Source: Mageeibacillus sp. UBA3708
Lineage (GTDB): Bacteria > Bacillota > Clostridia > Saccharofermentanales > Saccharofermentanaceae
Direction: 5' to 3'
Assembly (NCBI GenBank): GCA_002371375.1
Contig: DFIB01000174.1
Location: 1 to 24,132 of the forward strand
DNA: 24,132 nucleotides
Shown: one piece after another, positions 7,499-15,057 of the stretch
How positions within the stretch are numbered: the first letter of the stretch is position 1
Layout: each line of letters begins with the position of its first letter
The notes under the pieces: model-generated
What the model was told of the DNA's origin: nothing
Seen by the model: the letters and a program-made list of their open reading frames with translations, nothing else
Databases searched by the model: none
Position numbers and translations under genes: made by a program

Positions 7499-8617
7499 TC
7501 AGATATCAAGCTTCATGTCTCCAAACTTTATCCAATTCTTCTTGCGCATAAATTCCGATACTGCCAGGCTGATCACAGCAGGCAGCACGAAATACATCAA
7601 TGCAATCTCGCCGATAACGACCCACGCATTCGTTGTCTCGACCATGGTCGTAAATGTCGAAATAGGACCGACAAGGCCTGCCGTTCCCATTCCTGATCCT
7701 ACAGCATTGCTTGTCATGCCGAGAACCATTGTTGATACAGGACCCAGCACGGCACTTGAAATGATAGCAGGGATCCATATTCTCGGATTCTTGATTATAT
7801 TAGGCATCTGGAGCATAGAAGTTCCGAGTCCCTGGGCAAGAAGTCCGTCCATCTTATTCTCGCGGTATGATATGACTGCAAAGCCTATCATGTTGCAGCA
7901 GCATCCGATAGTTGCCGCACCTGCAGTAATTCCGGACAGTCCGAGAGCTACACCGATAGCTGCGGACGATATCGGAAGTGTCAGGAAGATACCCATCAGC
8001 ACACTGACGACAATACCCATAAGCAGCGGCTGCTGTTCTGTTCCCCAGTTAACGATGCCGCCCAGCCAGGACATGAATGTGGAGACCCACGGACCGAGAA
8101 GAATACCCGCAGCGCCACCGGCAGCAATCGAACACAGAGGTGTGATTATGATGTCAACCTTAGTCTTGCCCGCAACGAGATGGCCTATACCTATACCGAC
8201 CATAGCTGCGACAAATGCGCCGAGAGGCTCGCCGGGCGAAGGAAGAAGCACCTGTTTGCCTTCATAGAGCAGAGCAGCTTCCGCCGTAAAAACCTTTGCA
8301 TATGAACCGATCATGCCGCATACGGCAGCAGAGATCGTAACAAGAGGAGTCTCCTTATATTTGACTGCAACTCCCAGACCGATGCCGGCACCCATCAGAC
8401 ACTGGGCCATCTTGCCTATAAGAGTAATATACGTACCGATGGCACCGGGTATATATCCGCCTATCGTTCCTACTATCGTTCCGATAATGAGCGTACAGAA
8501 CAGACCCGTCGCCATACCCGATAATCCGTCAATGAAGATCTTGTTGAGGATCTTCCTGACCTTCGACTTTTCCTTGGGCTTTGAAGGTTCTTCCCTCTTC
8601 ACGGCTTTACTGGACAT
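7499..8617 (-). CDS. PTS_EIIC_2-type polytopic membrane protein
   Basis: A 372-residue multi-pass membrane protein. A lysine-rich cytoplasmic N-terminus of about 25 residues (KREEPSKPKEKSKVRK) is followed by about ten glycine- and alanine-rich hydrophobic segments, beginning GMATGLFCTLIIGTIVGTI. The pattern matches the putative PTS transporter IIC family (PTS_EIIC_2). No EIIA or EIIB gene is in the window and the substrate is unknown, so PTS-linked transport is not established. GGAGGG lies upstream of ATG 8617 and a promoter-like TATAAT lies at 8653-8648. It heads a probable two-gene operon with the sirtuin. Family confidence is good; function is open. Confidence 0.8.
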   Translation of the reverse strand: MSSKAVKREEPSKPKEKSKVRKILNKIFIDGLSGMATGLFCTLIIGTIVGTIGGYIPGAIGTYITLIGKMAQCLMGAGIGLGVAVKYKETPLVTISAAVCGMIGSYAKVFTAEAALLYEGKQVLLPSPGEPLGAFVAAMVGIGIGHLVAGKTKVDIIITPLCSIAAGGAAGILLGPWVSTFMSWLGGIVNWGTEQQPLLMGIVVSVLMGIFLTLPISSAAIGVALGLSGITAGAATIGCCCNMIGFAVISYRENKMDGLLAQGLGTSMLQMPNIIKNPRIWIPAIISSAVLGPVSTMVLGMTSNAVGSGMGTAGLVGPISTFTTMVETTNAWVVIGEIALMYFVLPAVISLAVSEFMRKKNWIKFGDMKLDI

Positions 8618-8647
8618 TTATGAACACCCTCCATATTTGTTTTCACG

Positions 8648-8675
8648 ATTATAGCACAAAAGCATCACAACAAAA
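8648..8675 (-). promoter_or_regulatory. Predicted promoter of the PTS_EIIC_2-like gene and cobB
   Basis: A perfect -10 TATAAT (8653-8648) lies 30 bases before ATG 8617. The -35 is weak; TTTTGT (8675-8670) with a 16-base spacer is the best candidate and overlaps the T-run of the upstream terminator. Confidence 0.5.
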
Positions 8676-8703
8676 CAGACTGCTTCGTTCTGAAGCAGTC
8701 TGT
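8671..8703 (-). terminator. Rho-independent terminator after the OB-fold-like lipoprotein gene
   Basis: A 12-base-pair hairpin has arms 8675-8686 and 8692-8703 and loop 8687-8691; the core is GACTGCTTC paired with GAAGCAGTC. On the minus strand it is followed by TTTTG. It lies 32 bases beyond the stop of the lipoprotein gene. Confidence 0.75.
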
Positions 8704-8735
8704 CATGTACTAACTATGTCTCAAACAGCAATTGA

Positions 8736-9473
8736 TTACTTAACTGTAACCTTTGTGATGTGGGGATTAACACCCTCGTACCAGTAGAGGAAACCTTCCA
8801 TATCAATCGTCTGACCGACCTGAAGAGCCTCAACAGCCTTGTAGACCTCAGTATCCTTACCGCAGAGGTATGACTCTACCGTAAATGTATACTCGTTGCC
8901 GCCGATCTTTACCTTGAAGTAGAGATCGTCACCCTGCTCACCGGAACCGTCCCACTTATATGTTGCTGCACCTGTTACCTCAGCACCGGTTACCGTGAAT
9001 CTCTGATTCTGGTAGTTGATGAGCTCATCTGTGCCAAACTTTGCAGTAAGGTCAACGGGAGTGGATATCCAGTTGCCTTCCTCGATCTCGAAAGTAGCGC
9101 CCTCTGCGACCTCAACTTCACCTGACCACTCCGTCTTGTAACCTGTTACCTTGATCCTCTGTCCTTCAACGAGTTTTGCATAATCAGCTTCAGAACATGT
9201 CATGTTGTATACAAAATAAGCGCCCTCTGTATCAGCAAGGTATACAGTAGCCTTATTCTCCCACCATGACTGCTTAGCCTGAACATAAGCCTCGATAACT
9301 ACAGGGGCATCAACTGCTGCAGCTGCGTAATCAGCATAACGCATAACGCCCTCACCCTTTGAAGAGACTGTAGACTCAGAGGATGCATCTGCAGATGATT
9401 CTGTCGTCTTATTGCATGCTGCAAGCGAGAACATCATGACTGATGCCAATGCCAAAGCAATAAACTTTTTCAT
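8736..9473 (-). CDS. Lipoprotein with two OB-fold-like beta domains
   Basis: A secreted, lipid-anchored protein of 245 residues. The signal peptide MKKFIALALASVMMFSLAAC ends in a lipobox with the cysteine at residue 20. A Ser/Thr/Ala-rich linker follows, then two beta-rich segments. The first begins near APVVIEAYVQAK and continues through LVEGQRIKVTGYKTEW; the second begins near NYQNQRFTVTGAEV and ends LQVGQTIDMEGFLYWYEG. Both have the VxGxV rhythm of OB-folds. I preferred ATG 9473 to an ATG two codons upstream because AAGGAG is then 8 bases away instead of 2. It looks like a single-gene unit with its own promoter and terminator. No ligand can be predicted. Confidence 0.8.
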   Translation of the reverse strand: MKKFIALALASVMMFSLAACNKTTESSADASSESTVSSKGEGVMRYADYAAAAVDAPVVIEAYVQAKQSWWENKATVYLADTEGAYFVYNMTCSEADYAKLVEGQRIKVTGYKTEWSGEVEVAEGATFEIEEGNWISTPVDLTAKFGTDELINYQNQRFTVTGAEVTGAATYKWDGSGEQGDDLYFKVKIGGNEYTFTVESYLCGKDTEVYKAVEALQVGQTIDMEGFLYWYEGVNPHITKVTVK

Positions 9474-9500
9474 AACCATTTCTCCTTAAGAAAACATGCT

Positions 9501-9529
9501 TCGGACCTGCCGTGAACAGGTTGTTCCGA
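9501..9529 (-). other. Hairpin in the 5' leader of the lipoprotein gene
   Basis: The leader can fold with outer stem TCGGA (9529-9525) and TCCGA (9505-9501) and inner stem CCTG (9520-9517) and CAGG (9509-9506), separated by a 4-base bulge. It does not cover the ribosome binding site. It may only affect stability or initiation. Confidence 0.3.
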
Positions 9530-9537
9530 GCACACAT

Positions 9538-9543
9538 ATTATA
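9538..9543 (-). promoter_or_regulatory. -10 element of the lipoprotein gene
   Basis: TATAAT lies 64 bases upstream of ATG 9473. A -35 match near 9561-9566 (CTTTTG, 17-base spacer) is weak. Confidence 0.45.
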
Positions 9544-9561
9544 CTCATGTTGCCCCGATGC

Positions 9562-9610
9562 AAAAGCCTGCCGGCTGTAATTTTAGAAATATGCACAACG
9601 GCAGGCTTTT
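9562..9610 (-). terminator. Terminator-like hairpin after the ABC importer operon
   Basis: AAAAGCCTGCCG (9562-9573) pairs with CGGCAGGCTTTT (9599-9610), a 12-base stem with a 25-base loop. On the minus strand the GC stem is followed by TTTTGC. It begins 18 bases past the stop of the solute-binding protein gene. The long loop is less usual for an intrinsic terminator. Confidence 0.6.
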
Positions 9611-9628
9611 ATCGGGTTTTAAAATTGT

Positions 9629-11224
9629 TTAAGTTTTAAACTGTTTAAGTTTATGTTCCCTGACAAGCTTGATCACAAAGGCAATGCCTATGAGCAGCCA
9701 CACGCCGCCGATGACCGACAGCATGACGACAGACTGCACCGGCATCGGACCCAGGTCAGAGCCGTCAACGGCGCCGCCCCCGATCTGATCCAGTCTGTAC
9801 AGCGAAGATGTCGAATCATATAATTTATCGATATCCAGTGTCTCTTTACGCCTGACTGATTTGGCTACACTCTCGATCAGAGCGCCGGAAGCATCACGCA
9901 GGGATGTCGATCCGTTAAATACCGGAGTTACAAAAGTGTTCTCCGTATTCTCAAGCAGGAGCCTGGTGGCATCAAGCTTGACCTTATAGTGCAGATCATC
10001 ATTAAGAGTCGAATTCAGATATTCCCTGTATTCTGCAGACTTCCGGGCCATCTCTGTCACGGGAACATATCCTTCGGTCTCTGCATAAGCCGTCTGAATG
10101 GAGTTCGTCAGCAGATACTGGGTGAACAGCCATGACGCAAGGACCTCCCCGGGATCCTTCTTGTTGAAGATGCAGATCGACGGTCCCTGGCTGATCATCT
10201 GCGGATTGGATGTATCAACCTGCGGAACAGGTCTTACAACCGTCTCAAACTCAACGATCCTGTCCTTGCTTATGTCAACAAGCGGAGCATCAGAGCCCAT
10301 CCATGTCGAACCTGCAGTAGAATCGACGGCAAATACACACTGACCGGCATTCAGGAAATTACCGGGATAACCGGATATCTTGAATGTTGAGAAGGAACCG
10401 TTCTCGACGTTATTTGCGACTGTCTCAAGGAATTGCTTTGTCGTGTCGTTGAATATCAATATCTCGCCTTCACCGGTCGAGTATCCTGCCCCTGCCTGCT
10501 TAAGATACTGAATCATCATGTTGTCTGTTGATTTATAGATGAAAGGTATCATAGTCTTCTGGCCGTTGAGCTTATATGTCCCGTCATCATTTCGGGCAGC
10601 CGCCGCGCGCGACACTTCCCAGACATAATCCCATGTGACGATATCCGGGATCTTATACCCCAGCCTCTCAACGAAAGTCTTGTTGATGTACAACGCTTCA
10701 GTAGATCTCATATAGGGAACTGCGTACTGCACTCCGCCAAGCCTGCATTCCTGCATGAATTCGGGAACCATCTGATCTGCCGAAGGTGCTTCAAATCTTA
10801 CCTTCTCCCCACCCAATCCGTAAGACGGATCTGCAATAAGCTCGTCTAACGGCACCACGGTATTATTGCCGGTCATGTATGTTGCAATATGATCAGGGTA
10901 GGTAATGCATACATTAGGCGTCGTATTTGTGGCGATATTCGTGATAACGTCATTATAGATCTTGCCGTAATCGGTATACAGCTTGATCGATACATTGATG
11001 TTCGGATAATACTCTTCAAACTCCTCTATCGCGCGCTTATAAATATCCGTCTGAGTCTTGTTGGTATCGTTTTTTGCCCAGAAAGTGATATTGTATTCCT
11101 TCCCTTCATCGAAGACCTCCGGAACCCGAAATGCTTCCGTTCCTTTGGATCCGTGACATCCTGCAACCGCAGCAGAAGCGAGCACGAGAACAAATACAAG
11201 GCACAAAGATAATAACTTTCTCAT
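9629..11224 (-). CDS. Extracellular solute-binding lipoprotein of an ABC sugar-type importer, with C-terminal membrane helix
   Basis: Family 1 (UgpB/MalE-like) substrate-binding protein that should capture a carbohydrate or similar solute outside the membrane and deliver it to the two permeases encoded upstream. From ATG 11224 it has 531 residues: a signal peptide ending AAVAGC (lipid-modified Cys23), YNITFWAKNDTN at the mature N-terminus, and family-typical segments such as IKLYTDYGKIYNDVITNIATN and QYAVPYMRSTEALYINK. Unusually, the C-terminus carries a hydrophobic helix (SVVMLSVIGGVWLLIGIAFV) followed by basic residues, implying a second membrane anchor. ATG 11224 overlaps the permease stop by 4 bases (ATGA), with GGGAGG upstream. 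The substrate cannot be read from sequence. Confidence 0.88.
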   Translation of the reverse strand: MRKLLSLCLVFVLVLASAAVAGCHGSKGTEAFRVPEVFDEGKEYNITFWAKNDTNKTQTDIYKRAIEEFEEYYPNINVSIKLYTDYGKIYNDVITNIATNTTPNVCITYPDHIATYMTGNNTVVPLDELIADPSYGLGGEKVRFEAPSADQMVPEFMQECRLGGVQYAVPYMRSTEALYINKTFVERLGYKIPDIVTWDYVWEVSRAAAARNDDGTYKLNGQKTMIPFIYKSTDNMMIQYLKQAGAGYSTGEGEILIFNDTTKQFLETVANNVENGSFSTFKISGYPGNFLNAGQCVFAVDSTAGSTWMGSDAPLVDISKDRIVEFETVVRPVPQVDTSNPQMISQGPSICIFNKKDPGEVLASWLFTQYLLTNSIQTAYAETEGYVPVTEMARKSAEYREYLNSTLNDDLHYKVKLDATRLLLENTENTFVTPVFNGSTSLRDASGALIESVAKSVRRKETLDIDKLYDSTSSLYRLDQIGGGAVDGSDLGPMPVQSVVMLSVIGGVWLLIGIAFVIKLVREHKLKQFKT

Positions 11225-12054
11225 CCTTTTGTACCTCCCTGAGATACTCCCTCCATGATCTTCTTGCGAAAACACAGGAACAGGATAATGAGCGGTATGG
11301 AGATAACGACTACCGCCGCCATCATTGCAGGGATATTCTCCCTTCCGAATCCGTTCTCACGGATCTCCTGTATGCCGTTGGAGGCAAGGAAATACTTCGG
11401 ATCATCCGTTATAAGCCTGGGCCATACGAAAGAATTCCAGCACTCGATCACCTTCAGTATCACGATGGTGACTATCGTCGGCTGGCATATCGGCACCATT
11501 ACGCGCATAAGATATCCCAGATCCGACGTACCGTCGACCTTTGCCGCTTTATACAGCTCATCGGGGATCTGCTCGAAATTCTCTTTCAGCAGGTAAATAT
11601 AGAACACAGACGTTACGGACGGAAGTATAAGTCCCGTAAATGTATTGCGCATGTCCCAGTTTGTGATGGTTACATAATTCGTGATGATGACCAGTTCGTT
11701 AGGTATCATCATAAGCGCAAGGAACAGTGCAAATACTATATTCTTGCCCCTGAACTGCAGTCTTGAGAACGCGAAGGCGGCCAGTACTATTACAACAAGC
11801 ATCACAAGTGTCGTAAACACAGTGAACAAAAAAGTATTCAGAAAGTATCTTCCCAGCTCGACCTGACTGAAAGCATTAACATAGTTCTCAGCCGTAGGCT
11901 TTGTCGTATAAAGCGACGGAACGAATTCCCCATTATAAACACCATAGTCTTTGAGAGATGTCAATATCATCCAGTAGAACGGGAACAGGACTATAACGGC
12001 CCAGATGATCAGGAAGAGATAGACGACGGTCTTAAGCAGTTTATTCTTAACCAT
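11221..12054 (-). CDS. ABC importer inner-membrane permease, MalG/UgpE-like
   Basis: Second permease subunit of the importer, 277 residues with about six membrane helices, beginning LLKTVVYLFLIIWAVIVLFPF. The EAA loop that docks on the ATPase reads ELYKAAKVDGTSDLGYLMRV. Its length and the SIPLIILFLCFRKKIMEGV end are typical of the MalG/UgpE (CUT1) group. GAGGTGA lies before ATG 12054 in the 7-base gap after the first permease. Its stop overlaps the solute-binding protein start by 4 bases, so the two are translationally coupled. Confidence 0.92.
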   Translation of the reverse strand: MVKNKLLKTVVYLFLIIWAVIVLFPFYWMILTSLKDYGVYNGEFVPSLYTTKPTAENYVNAFSQVELGRYFLNTFLFTVFTTLVMLVVIVLAAFAFSRLQFRGKNIVFALFLALMMIPNELVIITNYVTITNWDMRNTFTGLILPSVTSVFYIYLLKENFEQIPDELYKAAKVDGTSDLGYLMRVMVPICQPTIVTIVILKVIECWNSFVWPRLITDDPKYFLASNGIQEIRENGFGRENIPAMMAAVVVISIPLIILFLCFRKKIMEGVSQGGTKG

Positions 12055-12061
12055 ATCCGTA

Positions 12062-12958
12062 TCACCTCATTTCCACAACCGTTTTCCTGCTGATCATGAG
12101 GTTGATCACAGTAATGGTGAATACTATAACGAACAATATGAGTGCCGCAGCCGAGGCATATGACGGATAACCTCCGGAGTTCCCGTAGAGCATATCATAC
12201 ACATAACCTACGATAGTATTCATCCCGGCTGAATTAAGATCGGTTCCGAATATTGCAACTTCATCACTATATGCCTTGAAAGCGCCGATAAAGCCCGTTA
12301 TCACGAGGTAGAAGATCATGGGTGATATCATAGGGAGCGTGATCTTCGTAAAGATCCGCAGTCTGCCCGTTCCATCAATCCTGGCCGCCTTATAGTATGT
12401 GTCATCGACTGACGCCAGCGCAGATGTAAGTATAAGTATCTTGAACGGCATTACGATCCAGATCGTATAAAGACACATAACGAACATCTTTGCCCAGTAA
12501 GGACCTTCAATGAAGTCAACCGCATTACCTCCAAATGCCTTAATTAACACATTGATAAAGCCGTCTGAATACGGTGTCTTCTTGAACATTATCATGAACA
12601 CGAGACCGACTGCCAGAGTGTTCGTAACATATGGCAGAAAAAACACTGTGTGAAACAGGTCCTTAAGCTTCTTTATCGAATTAAGTGCGAGAGCGATAAG
12701 AAGTGCTATTCCCGTCGACAGAGGCACTGTTATTATAACCAGGATAAAAGTGTTCTTGACCGCCTGAAGGAAATACGGATCGTGAAGCACGTATGAATAG
12801 TTATATAAACCAATCCCGTGGTATGTCTGCGACGTGAAATTGTAGCCTTCTTCAAATGAATATATCAAAACATCGAACAGCGGGTATACCATAAATACAC
12901 CGAGGAATACGATCGCCGGCAGCAGGTAAAGCCACGCTTTGTTATTATTCTTCAACAT
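12062..12958 (-). CDS. ABC importer inner-membrane permease, MalF/UgpA-like
   Basis: First permease subunit of the importer, 298 residues with six predicted membrane helices (first AWLYLLPAIVFLGVFMVYPL). The EAA loop reads DTYYKAARIDGTGRLRIFTK. The frame stays open further upstream, but ATG 12958 (MLKNNNKAW) is the likely start: GGAGG is 6 bases upstream, and the earlier ATG at 13033 would add a non-family basic extension inside the ATPase gene. The start lies 14 bases inside the end of the ATPase gene, so the two are coupled. Confidence 0.92.
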   Translation of the reverse strand: MLKNNNKAWLYLLPAIVFLGVFMVYPLFDVLIYSFEEGYNFTSQTYHGIGLYNYSYVLHDPYFLQAVKNTFILVIITVPLSTGIALLIALALNSIKKLKDLFHTVFFLPYVTNTLAVGLVFMIMFKKTPYSDGFINVLIKAFGGNAVDFIEGPYWAKMFVMCLYTIWIVMPFKILILTSALASVDDTYYKAARIDGTGRLRIFTKITLPMISPMIFYLVITGFIGAFKAYSDEVAIFGTDLNSAGMNTIVGYVYDMLYGNSGGYPSYASAAALILFVIVFTITVINLMISRKTVVEMR

Positions 12959-14090
12959 GTTCTTCCTCCGCGGGCTCGAATTCAACACGTGTCTCATCTT
13001 CACGGTCGAAAAGGAAAACTTTCGCCGGGTCAAGTTTAAAATTCACGTTTCCGCTGTCGCCGACAGACCGTGCGTCCGAAGCACTGACGATGGCTCTGAG
13101 GTCAGCGCCTTCGCTCATCGCATGGTGATTGGCAACGATCGTATTATCGCGTCCCATGACCTGAATACTCTTGACCTTGCCGTGGAGCACATATTGGTCA
13201 TCATCGCCTGCGAGGATCAGTCCCTCCGGTCTGATGCCAACGAACACCCTGCGTTCCGCATTATCTTTGAGCCTTACCGGCAGAACCTTATCGTGACCGA
13301 CATAAAGGCTTCCGTCCTTGACCTCACCACCGAGAACGTTGATAGGCGGAGTGCCAAGGAACTTTGCTACAAACAGATTTGCCGGACTGTCATAGACATC
13401 CTGCGGTTTACCTGTCTGGTATACGACGCCCTGCTTCATAACGATTATAATGTCGGAGATACTCATCGCCTCCTCCTGATCGTGCGTCACGAAGACTGTG
13501 GTGATTCCCGTCTCCTTCTGGATCCTCCTTATCTCCTCCCTGGTCTGGATCCTGAGTCTCGCATCGAGATTCGATAAAGGCTCATCAAGGAGCAGCACCC
13601 TCGGTTTCTTCACAAGCGCTCTTGCGATAGCCACACGTTGCTGCTGTCCGCCGCTCATCTGCTTCGGCTTCCTGTAGAGGAGCTCATCGATCTGAACGAT
13701 GCGTGCCACTTCCTCCACCTTTTTCTTCATCTCAGCCTTCGTCAGTTTCTTATCACCTTTCAGGTTCTCCAACGGGAACATTATGTTCTTCATTACAGTC
13801 AGGTGAGGATAAAGAGCATAGCTCTGGAATACCATTCCTATCCCGCGCTTCTCCGGAGAAAGATCAGTGACATCCTCTCCGTCAAAGAAGATCCACCCCT
13901 CTGTAGGTGCCTCAAGTCCGCTTATGAGGTTAAGTGCAGTGCTCTTGCCGCATCCGGAAGGCCCTAATATACTCACAAGCGAACCGTCAGGTATCTCTAC
14001 TGTCATGTCACTTACGGCTACCACGAATTCATGAATCTTCCTGTCTATGTTCGGGAACTTCTTGGTTACATGTTTAAGCTCGATCTTCAT
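12945..14090 (-). CDS. ABC importer ATPase, MsmK/UgpC-like
   Basis: Cytoplasmic ATP-binding subunit that powers the importer, 381 residues. The nucleotide-binding domain is complete: Walker A GPSGCGKS (43-50), Q-loop Q89 in VFQSYALYPHLTV, signature MSGGQ (145-149), Walker B LLLDEP (166-171), D-loop SNLD and switch H203. The C-terminal third (from about 240) fits the TOBE/regulatory domain of MalK-type ATPases and ends in an acidic tail. GGAG precedes ATG 14090. It is the first gene of the four-gene operon, with ATPase, two permeases and binding protein all in tandem. MalK-type ATPases can serve several importers, so this copy may not be exclusive. Confidence 0.93.
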   Translation of the reverse strand: MKIELKHVTKKFPNIDRKIHEFVVAVSDMTVEIPDGSLVSILGPSGCGKSTALNLISGLEAPTEGWIFFDGEDVTDLSPEKRGIGMVFQSYALYPHLTVMKNIMFPLENLKGDKKLTKAEMKKKVEEVARIVQIDELLYRKPKQMSGGQQQRVAIARALVKKPRVLLLDEPLSNLDARLRIQTREEIRRIQKETGITTVFVTHDQEEAMSISDIIIVMKQGVVYQTGKPQDVYDSPANLFVAKFLGTPPINVLGGEVKDGSLYVGHDKVLPVRLKDNAERRVFVGIRPEGLILAGDDDQYVLHGKVKSIQVMGRDNTIVANHHAMSEGADLRAIVSASDARSVGDSGNVNFKLDPAKVFLFDREDETRVEFEPAEEEHVEE

Positions 14091-14134
14091 TCAGCCTGCT
14101 CCTTCGTTATGAGAATCAAATAAATATAAATTTA

Positions 14135-14163
14135 TTTTACACTAATTGCAGTTAATGTATAAT
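14135..14163 (+). promoter_or_regulatory. Predicted promoter for the small unknown gene and tadA
   Basis: TATAAT at 14158-14163 has a weak -35 TTTTAC (14135-14140) at 17-base spacing, 45 bases before ATG 14208. The AT-rich gap 14091-14207 must also hold the divergent promoter of the ABC operon, but I could not assign one. Confidence 0.45.
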
Positions 14164-14207
14164 AGGTATATCAATGTGTTAATAACAGATTTTGAGAGGT
14201 AACGGAT

Positions 14208-14522
14208 ATGATAGACGCTTTGACAGGTAAGGACTGGATCGAGCAGTTCAGACATTATGCAGATCCCGCTTGTGATTGTACGATAGAAGAGCTTAGGACA
14301 GCTTATCTTCAGATGACAATGAATTACATAAACGAGATCGTAAACACCCGTCAGCTCGAGGATTTTGTATCACAGCATTATGGTGAAGAGCAGGTTGAGA
14401 AGCTCTCTGTCGAAGGTGCCCTCGGCAACAGGCTTATCAGGATCCTCTGCCAGAATCCCGATGATCTCGCTGCACAGGCAGAAGCCGCTGCAACGTTTGT
14501 TGAATACAACATCTACAAATAA
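14208..14522 (+). CDS. Small helical protein of unknown function
   Basis: I do not recognise this 104-residue protein. It is predicted to be soluble and mainly helical, acidic, with no signal peptide, membrane segment or cysteine cluster motif (C23, C25 and C80 only). AGAGGT lies 9 bases before ATG 14208 and a promoter-like TATAAT is upstream. It ends 11 bases before tadA and is probably cotranscribed with it. The good start signals and the close tandem placement support it being real. Confidence 0.65.
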   Translation: MIDALTGKDWIEQFRHYADPACDCTIEELRTAYLQMTMNYINEIVNTRQLEDFVSQHYGEEQVEKLSVEGALGNRLIRILCQNPDDLAAQAEAAATFVEYNIYK

Positions 14523-14533
14523 ACCGGATAAGT

Positions 14534-15043
14534 ATGTCTTCGAGACGTTCCACTCTTTTCTCGGGGCTTAGGCCCTCGAATATTCATGAACGCTTTATGC
14601 TCGAGGCGATCAAGGAAGCTGAGAAAGCAATCGCCAAGCAGGAATGCCCCATAGGCTGTGTCATTGTAAAGGATGACAAGATCCTTGTCAGGAGCCATAA
14701 CCTGAGACTCACCCGCGGCAATGCCATCTGTCATGCAGAAGTCCTCGCCATAGACAAAGCCTGCCGCAAGATTGGTGACTTCAGACTCAATGACTGCGAC
14801 ATGTATGTAACGCTTGAGCCGTGTACCATGTGTGCGGGAGCGATCATACAGTCGCGCATAAGGAAAGTGTATTTCGGCGCGTATGAGCCCAAGAGCGGCG
14901 CTGTCTGTTCATGCAACGATATCTTCAATGTGGCCCACGGTCACAACCATCAGGTCGAATATGAGGGCGGCATACTCGAAGAACAGTGTGCCGCGATGAT
15001 GAAGGATTTCTTCAGGAATATAAGGATCAGGGACAGGAAATAG
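14534..15043 (+). CDS. tadA: tRNA-specific adenosine deaminase TadA
   Basis: Converts adenosine 34 of tRNA-Arg(ACG) to inosine, needed for decoding CGN codons. The 169 residues contain the zinc site and proton shuttle of the cytidine deaminase fold: HAEV (67-70; H67 and E69) and PCTMC (96-100; C97 and C100), followed by the family segment AGAIIQSRIRKVYFGAYEPKSGA. ATG 14534 gives an N-terminal extension of about 20 residues before the usual FMLEAIKEAEKA start. The ribosome binding site is weak (GGATAAG), so coupling to the preceding gene or a start at 14597 are alternatives. Its stop faces the end of addA 14 bases away. Confidence 0.93.
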   Translation: MSSRRSTLFSGLRPSNIHERFMLEAIKEAEKAIAKQECPIGCVIVKDDKILVRSHNLRLTRGNAICHAEVLAIDKACRKIGDFRLNDCDMYVTLEPCTMCAGAIIQSRIRKVYFGAYEPKSGAVCSCNDIFNVAHGHNHQVEYEGGILEEQCAAMMKDFFRNIRIRDRK

Positions 15044-15057
15044 TTCGTGCCCCCATA

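Noticed and set aside
7515..8267. Plus-strand 250-codon open frame
   Set aside because: It mirrors the membrane protein on the other strand; its hydrophobic composition is a by-product of the codons of that gene.
12958..13033. Longer form of the first permease
   Set aside because: It would add a basic stretch inside the ATPase gene; the internal ATG with GGAGG fits the family start.
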